Shown here: piece after piece, positions 17,835 to 26,440 of the stretch | Numbering within the stretch: the first letter of the stretch is position 1 | Layout of the letters: each line of letters opens with the position of its first letter | Source of the DNA: Pseudomonas sp. ADAK18 | Lineage (GTDB): Bacteria; Pseudomonadota; Gammaproteobacteria; Pseudomonadales; Pseudomonadaceae | Direction: 5' to 3' | DNA: 64,000 bases | Assembly: GCF_012935695.1 (NCBI RefSeq) | Contig: NZ_CP052859.1 | Span: 1,219,001 to 1,283,000, forward strand | Notes under the pieces: model-generated | Database searches by the model: none | What the model saw: the letters and a program-made list of their open reading frames with translations, nothing else | What the model was told of the DNA's origin: nothing | Position numbers and translations under genes: made by a program

Positions 17835-20344
17835 CAGCCTTCGCGCAACACGGTCAATGGGCTGGCATTCAAGGCCCGCCGTGTACCGAATACGCCGGCA
17901 CCGCCAATCAGCACCGCACCGATGACGGGAAGAACCAGCAGCCACGGGTGAGGGTGCCAGGGCAGGTCAAAGGCGTAGCGGTACAACACCAGGGTTACCA
18001 ACTCCGTCCCCAGCGCTGCCAGCAAGCCGCTGACAGCCCCCAGCAATCCGAACTCGATACGCCGAGCCGTGACCAGCAACTTGCGCTCGGCCCCCAGGGC
18101 GCGCAGCAAGGCGCCTTGACGGATACGTTCATCCAGGGTGGCCTGCAGGCCGGAGAACAGCACCGCCATTCCCGCTGCCAGCACAAACAACAGCACATAC
18201 TCCACTGCCAGGGTGACCTGGGCCAGAATGCTGCGCAGTTGGGCAAGCAGCGCCTCGACCTGCAGGATAGTCACTGCCGGGAAGGCCCGGGACAGGTCGA
18301 CGATCTGCTGGTCATGGCCGGCTGCCAGGTAAAAACTGGTCAAGTAGGTGGCTGGCAGGTCTTTCAGGGTTCCCGGCTGGAAGATCATGAAGAAGTTGGG
18401 CTGGAAGTTGTCCCAGTTGATCTCTCGCAGGCTGGTGACCCGCGCTTCGCGGTTTTCCCCACCCACGGTGAAAACCAGGTGATCGTTGAGTTTCAGCTTC
18501 AGGCTTTCGGCAACCTTGGCCTCCACCGAAACACCGGGAACATCGTCGGTCGGTTGCGCCGACCACCAGGAACCGGCTGTAAGGCTATTGCCCGGTGGCA
18601 GGTCGGCGGCCCAGGTAAGGCTCAAGTCGCGCTGGATCGCGCGATCACCGCTAGAATCCTTGCTGACAAGTTCCTGTACCGGCTTGCCATTGATACTGAT
18701 CAGACGGCCCGGCACCACGGGATACAAGGGGGCCGCCTGTGCCTGCAATTCCAGCAGGCGCGCGCCGAAGGCGTCCTTGTCTGCTGGCAGGATGTTCAAG
18801 GCAAAGTAATTGGGAGCGTCCTTGGGGAGCTGGTTTTGCCAGGTGTCCAGCAGTTCGCCCCGCAGCAACGCGATTAGCCCCATGGCGAGCAGGATCAGGC
18901 CAAATGCCAGGGATTGTCCGGCTGCCGCCAGAGGATGGCGCAGCAACTGCCCCAGCCCAAGGCGCCAGGGCAGGGATGCTCGGGCCAGCAACCGCCGCAG
19001 GCTTTGCAACAGCAGCAGGAGCAGGCCGCCAAGGATCAGCGCAGCCAACACACCACCGCCGAGCAGGGCGAAGGTCAGCACCAGGTCCAGGCTCAAGCGC
19101 CACATGATCAGGCCCAGGGCGAACAGTGCCGCACCATAGACCATCCAGGTGCTGGAAGGGATTGGCAACAGGTCGCGCCGCAATACCCGCAGTGGTGGCA
19201 CTCGACCCAACGCCGCCAGCGGCGGCAGGGCAAAGCCGGCGAGGGCGACCAATCCGGTGCCGATCCCTGCGACGGCGGGTAACAGGCCACCTGGCGGAAC
19301 GTCCGCGGGTAGCAGGTCATGCAGCAGATAAAACAGTCCCAACTGCGCCAGCCAGCCGAGCAGGGCACCTGTAAGGCTGGCCAGAAGCCCCAGCACGGTC
19401 AGTTGCAGGCTGAACAACAACATCGTTTCGCGGCGCGACAAGCCGAGGCAGCGCAGCAACGCACTGGCGTCAAAACGTCGGCTGGCGAAGCGATTCGCCG
19501 AGAGTGCCACGGCTACGCCGGACAGCAACACGGCCACCAGGCTGGCCATGTTCAGGTAGCGCTCGGCTTTGCCCAAGGCTCCGCCGATTTGCTGGTTGCC
19601 GTCTCGCGCATCCTGCAGGCGCTGGTTGGCAGCGAGACCGGGCTTGACCAGATCGCGATAGGTTTGCAGGGCTGTGCCCACTTGCGGCGCGCGCCAGAGC
19701 TCGCGATAGCTGACCCGACTGCCAGGCTGAACCACGCCGGTGGCCTCAAGGTCGGCCAGGTTGATCATCACCCGGGGGGTGAGGCTGTACAGATTGCCGG
19801 CGCGATCCGGTTCATAGGTCAATACGCGGCTCATGCGCAGCGTCTTCATGCCGACGTCGATGCTGTCGCCGACCTTCATGGCCAGCGCGGTCAGCAAGCG
19901 TGCTTCAACCCACGCCTCGCCGGGTTTTGGACCGCCTCCCAGGGTTTCCTCGCCGAAGGGCTCGGCGGCGCTTTTCAGCTGGCCGCGCAGCGGGTATTGC
20001 TCGTTGACGGCCTTGATACTGGATAGCTGGATGCCATTGTCGGTGGCAATGACGCTGGAGAACTCCACGACCCGGGCATGCTCCAGGCCCAGTTCGGTCC
20101 CGCTTTTGATTTGTTCGGGCCGGGCTGGCGAGCTGCCTTCCAGTACCAGGTCGGCGCCCAGGAACTCGGTGGCGCGCAACATCATGGCGCCATTCAAGCG
20201 CGCTCCGAAGTAACCGATGGCAGTACTGGCGGCGACGGCCACCAGCAAGGCGAAGAACAGTACACGCAACTCGCCGGCGCGGGCGTCGCGCAACAATTGG
20301 CGCAGGGCAAGGCTGAACAGGCGCAACAGCGGCAAACGTGCCAT
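17834..20344 (-). CDS. FtsX-like ABC permease (YbbP type)
   Basis: An 836-residue membrane protein of the YbbP type: an N-terminal membrane helix, a large periplasmic domain (about 50-255), a first block of FtsX/MacB-type helices (about 260-500 including extra helices), a second periplasmic domain, and a C-terminal FtsX block (about 700-830). Partner of the ATPase immediately upstream; its ATG shares one base with that gene's TGA (TGATG), so the two are coupled. YbbA/YbbP systems are thought to act in envelope lipoprotein or lipid handling together with TesA, which lies divergently; substrate not established. Confidence 0.9.
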   Translation of the reverse strand: MARLPLLRLFSLALRQLLRDARAGELRVLFFALLVAVAASTAIGYFGARLNGAMMLRATEFLGADLVLEGSSPARPEQIKSGTELGLEHARVVEFSSVIATDNGIQLSSIKAVNEQYPLRGQLKSAAEPFGEETLGGGPKPGEAWVEARLLTALAMKVGDSIDVGMKTLRMSRVLTYEPDRAGNLYSLTPRVMINLADLEATGVVQPGSRVSYRELWRAPQVGTALQTYRDLVKPGLAANQRLQDARDGNQQIGGALGKAERYLNMASLVAVLLSGVAVALSANRFASRRFDASALLRCLGLSRRETMLLFSLQLTVLGLLASLTGALLGWLAQLGLFYLLHDLLPADVPPGGLLPAVAGIGTGLVALAGFALPPLAALGRVPPLRVLRRDLLPIPSSTWMVYGAALFALGLIMWRLSLDLVLTFALLGGGVLAALILGGLLLLLLQSLRRLLARASLPWRLGLGQLLRHPLAAAGQSLAFGLILLAMGLIALLRGELLDTWQNQLPKDAPNYFALNILPADKDAFGARLLELQAQAAPLYPVVPGRLISINGKPVQELVSKDSSGDRAIQRDLSLTWAADLPPGNSLTAGSWWSAQPTDDVPGVSVEAKVAESLKLKLNDHLVFTVGGENREARVTSLREINWDNFQPNFFMIFQPGTLKDLPATYLTSFYLAAGHDQQIVDLSRAFPAVTILQVEALLAQLRSILAQVTLAVEYVLLFVLAAGMAVLFSGLQATLDERIRQGALLRALGAERKLLVTARRIEFGLLGAVSGLLAALGTELVTLVLYRYAFDLPWHPHPWLLVLPVIGAVLIGGAGVFGTRRALNASPLTVLREG

Positions 20345-21027
20345 CAAGGCTCCAGGGACGCGACCATCAGGCCGGCTTCAAGACGGATCAGACGTCGGCA
20401 ACGATGGGCCAGGCGCTCGTCGTGGGTCACTAATACCAGGGTCGTGCCGTTTTCCTGGTTCAGTTCGAACAACAGGTCGCTGATGCGCTCGCCGGTGTGG
20501 CTGTCGAGGTTGCCGGTGGGTTCATCGGCAAACAGCACGTCCGGTTCGGCGGCGAAGGCCCGGGCAATGGCCACCCGTTGTTGCTCGCCACCTGAGAGCT
20601 GGCGCGGTGAGTGGGTCAGGCGCTGGCCCAGACCGACCCGCTCAAGCAGGTGTTTGGCACGCTCGCGGGCGTCCTTGCGGCCGTCCAGCTCCAAGGGCAG
20701 CATGACGTTTTCCAGGGCGTTGAGGCTGTCGAGTAACTGGAAGGACTGGAAGACGAAGCCGACGTGTTCGGCGCGGATTCGTGCGCGCTGGTCTTCGTCG
20801 AGGGTGCTGAGGGCTTGCCCTGCGAGGGTGACTTCGCCACTGCTGGGCAGGTCGAGGCCGGCCAGCAGGCCCAGGAGGGTGGATTTTCCGGAACCGGAAC
20901 TGCCGACGATGGCCAGGCTATCGCCCTTGTTCAGTTCCAGGCTCAGTTGGTGCAGGATGGTCAGTTCACCTTCCGCGCTGGGAACCACTTTGCTAAGGTT
21001 TCGCGCGGTGAGAATGCTTGCGCCCAT
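20344..21027 (-). CDS. ABC transporter ATP-binding protein (YbbA type)
   Basis: A 227-residue LolD/MacB-class ATPase. Walker A GSSGSGKST, Q-loop FVFQSFQLL, signature LSGGEQQRVAIARA, Walker B VLFADEPTGNLD, H-loop LVTHDE. All catalytic motifs are canonical. Start at MGASILTARNL; the longer frame upstream runs antisense to tesA. Coupled to the permease gene. The start codon is only 10 bp from the divergent tesA start, so promoter elements must lie within the opposite coding region. Confidence 0.93.
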   Translation of the reverse strand: MGASILTARNLSKVVPSAEGELTILHQLSLELNKGDSLAIVGSSGSGKSTLLGLLAGLDLPSSGEVTLAGQALSTLDEDQRARIRAEHVGFVFQSFQLLDSLNALENVMLPLELDGRKDARERAKHLLERVGLGQRLTHSPRQLSGGEQQRVAIARAFAAEPDVLFADEPTGNLDSHTGERISDLLFELNQENGTTLVLVTHDERLAHRCRRLIRLEAGLMVASLEP

Positions 21028-21037
21028 GGAGAATCCG

Positions 21038-21643
21038 ATGCGAATGTGGTTTTTGAGTGCTGGCCTGGCCTTGATGTGCATGGCCCAGAACGCAGCGGCG
21101 GGTACAGTCCTGATCGTTGGCGATAGTATCAGTGCCGGTTTCGGCCTGGATACCAGCAAAGGGTGGGTCGCATTGCTTGAGCAGCGGCTCAAGAGCGAAG
21201 GTTTCGACGACAGAGTAGTCAATGCCTCCATTAGCGGCGACACCAGCGCTGGTGGCCTGGCGCGCCTGCCGGCGGCGCTTGCAGAGCATAAACCGGACCT
21301 GGTGATCCTTGAGCTGGGAGGCAATGATGGGCTGCGTGGGCAGCCGCCAGCTCAATTGAAACAAAATCTTGCGTCGATGATCGACCAGTCCAAGGCCGGT
21401 GGTGCCAAAGTGCTGCTGCTGGGCATGCAGTTGCCGCCCAACTACGGTCCTAAATACACCACTGCGTTTGCAGAGGTCTATGGCGCGTTAGCCAAGGAAA
21501 AACAGATCCCGCTGGTGCCGTTTTTCCTTGAGGGAATCGGTGGGCATCCGGAGCTGATGCAGGCCGATCAATTGCATCCGGCGGTCGGTGCCCAGGGCAA
21601 GTTGCTGGAAAATGTCTGGCCGACGCTAAAACCGCTGCTATGA
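21038..21643 (+). CDS. tesA: Arylesterase / thioesterase I (TAP), SGNH hydrolase
   Basis: Periplasmic multifunctional esterase, acyl-CoA thioesterase I and lysophospholipase. Signal peptide MRMWFLSAGLALMCMAQNAAA; SGNH block I GDSISAGFG (Ser), block III GGNDGLRG (Gly, Asn), and C-terminal Asp/His in ADQLHP. 201 residues. A second possible start (ATG 21044) lies two codons in. Divergent from the YbbA/YbbP operon with a 10-bp gap, the same association as in E. coli. Confidence 0.93.
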   Translation: MRMWFLSAGLALMCMAQNAAAGTVLIVGDSISAGFGLDTSKGWVALLEQRLKSEGFDDRVVNASISGDTSAGGLARLPAALAEHKPDLVILELGGNDGLRGQPPAQLKQNLASMIDQSKAGGAKVLLLGMQLPPNYGPKYTTAFAEVYGALAKEKQIPLVPFFLEGIGGHPELMQADQLHPAVGAQGKLLENVWPTLKPLL

Positions 21644-21701
21644 CGCTTTTCTAGTAGCGGTCTTTCGGCTAAGGTGGCGCCCCCCCGATTTGGAGCCCTC
21701 G

Positions 21702-21995
21702 ATGTCGCGCCCTGCCTGGTCCCTGTTTGCCTATCAACTGATCGAGCCTGACGAGCAGTTGGATTTGTTCGCCTGCCAGGAAGTCCGGGTGCATTTGGTG
21801 ACGCGTCAACTGGAGTTGGGCGGCTCGATCGATCGCACCCTCTGTGGCACGTTGCTGCCTGCCCAGCCGCGGTGGTCATCGGTGGATCGCTCGATCTTCC
21901 AGGACCAGCGTTTGTGCCCGTTATGCCGAGCGATCCTCGAATCCCAGAAGCGCGGCACCCCGCCGATCTGGCCGGAGCTGCGATTCGAGCTTTGA
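21702..21995 (+). CDS. Conserved hypothetical protein with CxxC motif
   Basis: A 97-residue soluble protein starting MSRPAWSLFAYQLIEPDE. It contains LFACQE and a C-terminal CPLC (in RLCPLCRAIL), so a metal-binding or redox pair is possible. I recognise it only as a small Pseudomonas protein between tesA and the L,D-transpeptidase gene. The TTG four codons upstream is not preferred. Function unknown. Confidence 0.7.
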   Translation: MSRPAWSLFAYQLIEPDEQLDLFACQEVRVHLVTRQLELGGSIDRTLCGTLLPAQPRWSSVDRSIFQDQRLCPLCRAILESQKRGTPPIWPELRFEL

Positions 21996-22066
21996 ATGTG
22001 GGTGCCCGCCGGGCACCCGTGTACAATCAATGTTTACTACCCGTCGATCTGCGAAGGTATTCCCGG

Positions 22067-23035
22067 ATGTTGTCTCGCCTTTCCGCTGTCACCTGCTGCC
22101 TGTCTCTCGCCGCGCTTTGCGCAGCTGGTTCTGCTGCAGCCTTGCAGTTACCTTTGCCGCCGCCGGGTGAAGACATTGTCGGCCAGGTCCAGGTGATCAA
22201 GGCCAAATACGAAGATACCTTTGCCGATCTGGGCACCACGTACGACCTGGGCTACTCGGAGATGGTTGCGGCCAACCCGGGCGTTGATGCCTGGTTGCCG
22301 GGCGCGGGTACCGAAATCGTACTGCCGACGCGTTTCATCCTGCCATCGGGTCCCCGTGAAGGCATTGTGATCAACCTCGCGGAGTACCGGTTGTACTACT
22401 ACCCCAAGGGCCAGAACGTCGTTTACACCTTCCCGCTGGGGATTGGTCGTGAAGGCTGGGGCTCGCCGATTGCCCACACCAGCATCATCGCCAAGACGCC
22501 GAACCCGACCTGGACCCCTCCGGCTTCGATCAAGGCTGAGCACGCCGCCAACGGCGACCCGCTGCCCAACGTGGTGCCAGCCGGCCCTGACAATCCGCTG
22601 GGACCTTTCAAGTTCACCCTGGGCACGCCGGGCTACCTGATTCACGGTTCCAATATGAAATTTGGTATCGGTACCCGTACCAGCCACGGCTGCTTCCGCA
22701 TGTTCAACAACAACGTGCTGGAAATGGCTGGCATGGTGCCGGTGGGTACTTCTGTGCGGATCATCAACGACGCGTACAAGTTTGGCTCAGCCGGTGGCAA
22801 GGTCTATCTGGAAGCGCATACACCATTGAACGATGATGGCACGCCGTCGGTGGTGGACAAGCACACTGCGGTGATTAACGCATTGCTCAAACGTGAAGAC
22901 CTGTCCAATAACCTTCGGGTCAATTGGGATCAGGTGCGTGACGTGGTCGCAGCGGAAGATGGCCTGCCGACGGAAATCGGTGTGCCGGGCGGGGCGCCGA
23001 TGGTGTCGAGCACGCCGGTCGACTTGCAGCAATAA
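22067..23035 (+). CDS. L,D-transpeptidase (YkuD family)
   Basis: Periplasmic enzyme that crosslinks peptidoglycan stems or attaches lipoprotein to them. Signal peptide (about 1-24, ending SAAA), a LysM-like segment (TYDLGYSEMVAANPGVD), then the YkuD catalytic domain with HGSN and the active-site motif SHGCFRM (Cys nucleophile). 322 residues. ATG 22067 is the start that exposes the signal peptide. The major Braun-type lipoprotein oprI is the next gene, convergent, making lipoprotein anchoring a natural guess. A terminator follows. Confidence 0.92.
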   Translation: MLSRLSAVTCCLSLAALCAAGSAAALQLPLPPPGEDIVGQVQVIKAKYEDTFADLGTTYDLGYSEMVAANPGVDAWLPGAGTEIVLPTRFILPSGPREGIVINLAEYRLYYYPKGQNVVYTFPLGIGREGWGSPIAHTSIIAKTPNPTWTPPASIKAEHAANGDPLPNVVPAGPDNPLGPFKFTLGTPGYLIHGSNMKFGIGTRTSHGCFRMFNNNVLEMAGMVPVGTSVRIINDAYKFGSAGGKVYLEAHTPLNDDGTPSVVDKHTAVINALLKREDLSNNLRVNWDQVRDVVAAEDGLPTEIGVPGGAPMVSSTPVDLQQ

Positions 23036-23050
23036 CGCCACAGGATCTAC

Positions 23051-23087
23051 AACCCGTCATGGCCTTGCGCGATGACGGGTTTTTTAT
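23051..23087 (+). terminator. Intrinsic terminator after L,D-transpeptidase gene
   Basis: Stem AACCCGTCAT / ATGACGGGTT with 11-nt loop and following T-run, 16 bp after the stop codon. Confidence 0.88.
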
Positions 23088-23118
23088 TGCCCCTTGTTCT
23101 GATACCAGATTGCGGGCA

Positions 23119-23150
23119 ATAAAAAAGCCGATCCAAAAATGGATCGGCTT
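23119..23150 (-). terminator. Intrinsic terminator of oprI
   Basis: Perfect 10-bp stem AAGCCGATCC / GGATCGGCTT with 6-nt loop; the A-run at 23119-23126 gives the T-run for minus-strand transcription of oprI, ending 22 bp before the element. Confidence 0.9.
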
Positions 23151-23171
23151 GATAATAACCCCGAAGGACTA

Positions 23172-23423
23172 TTACTTGCGGCTTGCTTTCTCAAGCATGC
23201 GCAGAGCGCGCTCGTTAGCTTCGTCAGCAGTCTGTTGTGCTTTTTGAGCAGCAGCCAGAGCTTCATCAGCTTTACGATAGGCTTCGTCTGCACGAGCCTG
23301 GGAGCGAGCTGCTGCGTCTTCAGTTGCAGTCAGACGAGCTTCGGTTTCTTTGGAGACGCTGCTGCAACCGGTAGCCAGAACTGCGGCCAGAGCCAGAGCA
23401 GAGAATTTCAGAACGTTGTTCAT
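23172..23423 (-). CDS. oprI: Major outer membrane lipoprotein OprI
   Basis: Abundant Braun-type lipoprotein of pseudomonads, 83 residues. Signal ending LATGC (lipobox) then [19 protein letters not shown], a trimeric-type coiled coil of alanine-rich heptads, and a C-terminal RMLEKASRK whose terminal Lys can be linked to peptidoglycan. Start ATG 23423 follows AAGGGGAAC, a strong ribosome site as expected for a highly expressed gene. Own terminator present. Confidence 0.96.
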   Translation of the reverse strand: MNNVLKFSALALAAVLATGCSSVSKETEARLTATEDAAARSQARADEAYRKADEALAAAQKAQQTADEANERALRMLEKASRK

Positions 23424-24037
23424 CGTGTTCCCCTTCAAGGACTTTCTATTAATGGCTACTTTCTCAGAGTGAGCTAATAGCCGGCGTACATACTACCCAT
23501 TACTTGTAGTAAGTAAACTGACGTAGCGCAAGAAGCAAAAAAAATTCTTGTGCAGAATCTATTTTGGCTAATCTTTTGAGACTTTGTATAAAAATTATCC
23601 AATTTTTTGCACTCTGGTGAAAAATGGATCCAGGCTGAAAGGGCCAGCCAGCATGTGTTAAGCCTTGTAAACACAAGTCAATTTATATATCAGCGTTGAC
23701 ACTTTTGTTCAGATTCTCTTTGCACCCGTCGGTATCTTTTGTGCATGTTGAGGTGACTTTAAGAGCGAGTGTTCGTCTCAAGCTTCAACTGCCGGCAATG
23801 TTCAGGCCATCGACCTAAGGATGCTCGATTGGCCGTTTCTATGTCCGCCAGCGCGGGAGGATGACGAGTTTGCCTTGAGCAATTACGCGATTGGCGCCTA
23901 CTATTCCTACGTGCGGGTTGTGAGTGCTGTAAGGCTTTTCTCGTTGTCGAAACCGGCACGGGGTGGCGTAGATGTTCCTTCGCCGGAAAAACATCGGTAA
24001 GGTAGGGGTCAGAAACCAAGACCCGCGAGGAGTAGTG
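23424..24037. promoter_or_regulatory. Large intergenic region with the oprI promoter
   Basis: A 614-bp gap. The part nearest oprI (to about 23760) is A+T-rich and should hold its promoter; a candidate on the minus strand is TTTACT (23512-23517) and TAGTAT (23490-23495), spacer 16, giving a leader of about 60 nt. A 13-bp dyad TTACT-TGT-AGTAA (23500-23512) overlaps this spacer. From 23760 to 24037 the sequence is of normal G+C and open only in short frames; I see no supportable gene there. Confidence 0.45.
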
Positions 24038-24319
24038 ATGAGCGAGGCGTTGTCCATCCACCATGACCAGGCTGGTCATCAGTTCGAGACCAATGTGGAC
24101 GGTCATCGTGCCTACCTGACCTATATGGACCTCGGGAAGCAGACCCTGGATATCTATCGGACATTCGTGCCCAATGCCTTGCGAGGTCGCGGTATTGCCG
24201 CTGCGCTCACCGAGGAAGCACTGAAATATGCCGAAGAGGCAGGCTACACGGTGATCCCATCCTGCTCCTACGTGGAGCGCTACATGGAGCGTCACCAGCG
24301 TCATGCCGCAAAGCTCTGA
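24038..24319 (+). CDS. GNAT-type N-acetyltransferase (YjdJ/NATD1-like)
   Basis: A 93-residue mini-GNAT protein of the YjdJ / NATD1 (GTLC) kind. The core GNAT motif A is present: RTFVPNALRGRGIAAALTEEAL with the acetyl-CoA binding R/Q-x-x-G-x-G/A pattern, and the family ending VIPSCSYVERYMERH. Start ATG 24038 follows GAGGAG. Substrate unknown. A bidirectional terminator separates it from aroG. Confidence 0.88.
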   Translation: MSEALSIHHDQAGHQFETNVDGHRAYLTYMDLGKQTLDIYRTFVPNALRGRGIAAALTEEALKYAEEAGYTVIPSCSYVERYMERHQRHAAKL

Positions 24320-24350
24320 GCTTCATAGAGCCGTCGTGAAGTGAGCATCC

Positions 24351-24383
24351 AAAAAAACGCCGGGCTAAAAGCCCGGCTTTTTT
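24351..24383. terminator. Bidirectional intrinsic terminator
   Basis: Stem GCCGGGC / GCCCGGC with loop TAAAA, flanked by an A-run and a T-run, between the convergent acetyltransferase and DAHP synthase genes. Confidence 0.92.
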
Positions 24384-24399
24384 GTGTCCGCGGTCTTTA

Positions 24400-25476
24400 T
24401 CAGCCGCGTGTGCGCTTGGGTAGCACGTCTTTGAGCTTGGCGTGCATGCTGCGCAGGGTGTTCTCGGTGGCAGACCAATCGATGCAGGCATCGGTGATCG
24501 ACACGCCGTATTGCAGGTCGGCCAGGTCCTTTGGAATCGCCTGGCAACCCCAGTTCAGGTGGCTCTCGACCATCAGGCCGATGATCGACTGGTTGCCTTC
24601 AAGAATCTGGTTGGCAACGTTTTCCATCACCAGCGGTTGCAGTGCCGGGTCCTTGTTGGAGTTGGCATGGCTGCAGTCGACCATAATGTTCGGCTTGATC
24701 TTCGCCTTGTTCAGCGCCTGTTCGCACAGGGCGACACTGACCGAATCATAGTTGGGTTTGCCGTTGCCGCCGCGCAATACCACGTGACCGTAGGCGTTGC
24801 CTTTGGTGGTGACGATGGATACACCACCTTCCTGGTTGATCCCCAGGAACCGGTGAGGGCTGGAAACCGACTGCAGGGCGTTGATTGCCACAGTCAGGCC
24901 GCCGTCGGTGCCGTTCTTGAAGCCCACGGCCGAGGACAGGCCGGAGGCCATTTCCCGGTGGGTCTGGGATTCGGTGGTGCGCGCACCAATGGCCGACCAA
25001 CTGATCAGGTCTTGCAGGTACTGCGGGGAGATCGGGTCCAGGGCTTCGGTGGCTGTCGGCAGGCCCATTTCCGCCAGGTCCAGCAGCAACTGACGGCCGA
25101 TGTGCAGGCCGTCCTGGATTTTGAACGAGTCGTCCAGGTAGGGATCGTTGATCAAGCCTTTCCAGCCGACGGTGGTGCGCGGTTTCTCGAAATAGACACG
25201 CATGACCAGATACAAGGTGTCGGACACTTCCGCCGCCAGCACCTTGAGGCGTTCGGCGTACTCGTGGGCGGCCTTGAGGTCGTGGATCGAGCACGGCCCG
25301 ATGACCACGAACAGGCGGTGGTCGGTGCCGTCGAGAATGTCACGAATGACCTCGCGGCCCTTGGTAACGGTCTGCAGGGCTGCGTCGCTCAAAGGGATTT
25401 CGCGCTTGAGCTGATCGGGTGTGATCAGGGTCTCGTTGGATTCGACGTTAAGGTCGTTGATCGGTAAATCAGCCAT
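24400..25476 (-). CDS. aroG: 3-deoxy-7-phosphoheptulonate synthase, type I
   Basis: First enzyme of the shikimate pathway: condenses phosphoenolpyruvate and erythrose-4-phosphate. 358 residues, type I alpha (AroF/G/H) family. Motifs: IGPCSIHD, RVYFEKPRTTVGWKG, SWSAIGARTTESQTHREMASGLS, MVDCSHANSNKD. Start at MADLPINDLN; an in-frame ATG seven codons earlier also exists. Which amino acid inhibits it cannot be read here, so the symbol is provisional among aroF/aroG/aroH. A type II isozyme is encoded 13 kb downstream. Confidence 0.93.
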   Translation of the reverse strand: MADLPINDLNVESNETLITPDQLKREIPLSDAALQTVTKGREVIRDILDGTDHRLFVVIGPCSIHDLKAAHEYAERLKVLAAEVSDTLYLVMRVYFEKPRTTVGWKGLINDPYLDDSFKIQDGLHIGRQLLLDLAEMGLPTATEALDPISPQYLQDLISWSAIGARTTESQTHREMASGLSSAVGFKNGTDGGLTVAINALQSVSSPHRFLGINQEGGVSIVTTKGNAYGHVVLRGGNGKPNYDSVSVALCEQALNKAKIKPNIMVDCSHANSNKDPALQPLVMENVANQILEGNQSIIGLMVESHLNWGCQAIPKDLADLQYGVSITDACIDWSATENTLRSMHAKLKDVLPKRTRG

Positions 25477-25608
25477 CGTGTTACTCGTCAGGGTCACGGG
25501 TGCCGGCCGCCAGCGATCCCCGTGCGGCGGAGCACAGCATGATTTAAGTGCAAGGGGGGAGGAACCTTAGCGCGTAACCAGCCTGCTCGACAATGGGCAA
25601 AGGCCGCT

Positions 25609-26055
25609 TTAATCCAGCGTTGGCTGTACAAGGGCCTGGTGGAGGGTGTCGTGGGAGAACTCGCCGGCATGGCGTGCGACCCATTCCCGGGCCAAGGCTT
25701 CAACACGCTGGGGTGTCGGTTTGGCATCTTGATGCAGGCGGCAGTAGCGTTCAATCTGGCACACCTGTTCGCCCATCCGTGCGCCGAACAAGGCTTGCTC
25801 ATCGGTAAAGGCAATGCCGACCCGATAGCCGTTTCCATTTTTACGGCACCAAGCGACATAACCGGGATAGCGCGCTGCCGAGCCGAGCGAGGGGATGTGC
25901 ATCTCGATGGCAGTGCCCTGGCGCCAGGCACGAGGGTAATTGCATGCGACGCCGCCCAGGCCGACAGTGTGCAGCCGTTGGCGGGTAATGCCGGGGTAGG
26001 GGCGTTGTGTCAGCTCAACAAAAACATCATCAGGGTGAGGCAAGAAACGACCCAT
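25609..26055 (-). CDS. PilZ domain-containing protein
   Basis: A 148-residue protein with a PilZ-like beta-barrel (about 10-100) and a helical C terminus. The c-di-GMP-binding signature is weak: instead of RxxxR...(D/N)xSxxG it reads TRQRLHTVGLGGV, so binding is doubtful. ATG 26055 follows GGAG at good spacing. Its start codon overlaps the first possible start of the divergent thioredoxin gene in a shared CATG. Confidence 0.75.
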   Translation of the reverse strand: MGRFLPHPDDVFVELTQRPYPGITRQRLHTVGLGGVACNYPRAWRQGTAIEMHIPSLGSAARYPGYVAWCRKNGNGYRVGIAFTDEQALFGARMGEQVCQIERYCRLHQDAKPTPQRVEALAREWVARHAGEFSHDTLHQALVQPTLD

Positions 26056-26104
26056 GCACACGGACTCCGAGCACCGTCCAATTGACGGCGGTGGCAGCAG
26101 TATA

Positions 26105-26440
26105 GTGAAGGAACTGGAGTTGACCGATCTGGATATCGATCAGCAATTGTTAGCGTTGCCAGGGACGTCGCTGCTGGTGTTTACCAGTGCCGGTTGTTCC
26201 AGCTGTCGTTGGGCGCGTCAGCAATTGCCAGGCTGGAACCTGTCGGTGGACCGAGTGTGCTGGATTGATGCCGGCCACAATGGCGGGGCGGTTGCGCGCT
26301 ACGGAATTTTTCATTTGCCGGCGTTGTTTGTGGTGTGCGAGGGTCAATTCCACGGGCAATTACAGGCACGCCTGACGGCTCATGATCTTGACGCGGGCGT
26401 GCATCAGGCGCTTACACGTACACCAGAGGAATTGCCATGA
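26105..26440 (+). CDS. Thioredoxin family protein with CSSC motif
   Basis: A small thioredoxin-fold protein of about 111 residues with the redox motif CSSC (in TSAGCSSCRWARQQLP), not the classical CGPC, and a conserved cis-Pro region (IFHLPALFVV). No signal peptide. GTG 26105 is proposed as start, leaving room for the divergent promoters; an in-frame ATG at 26054 would add 17 unlikely residues and would overlap the pilZ start codon. The stop overlaps the panE-like start (ATGA), so the genes are coupled. Confidence 0.78.
   Translation: MKELELTDLDIDQQLLALPGTSLLVFTSAGCSSCRWARQQLPGWNLSVDRVCWIDAGHNGGAVARYGIFHLPALFVVCEGQFHGQLQARLTAHDLDAGVHQALTRTPEELP

Noticed and set aside
17948..18877. 309-codon frame antisense to the YbbP-like permease
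   Set aside because: Gln/Gly/His-rich shadow frame; the permease frame has membrane helices and a coupled start.
23760..24037. Possible gene in the gap before the acetyltransferase
   Set aside because: Only short or antisense frames, none with a ribosome site and recognisable features.
24442..25467. 341-codon frame antisense to the type I DAHP synthase
   Set aside because: No recognised motif, while the sense frame matches a complete enzyme.
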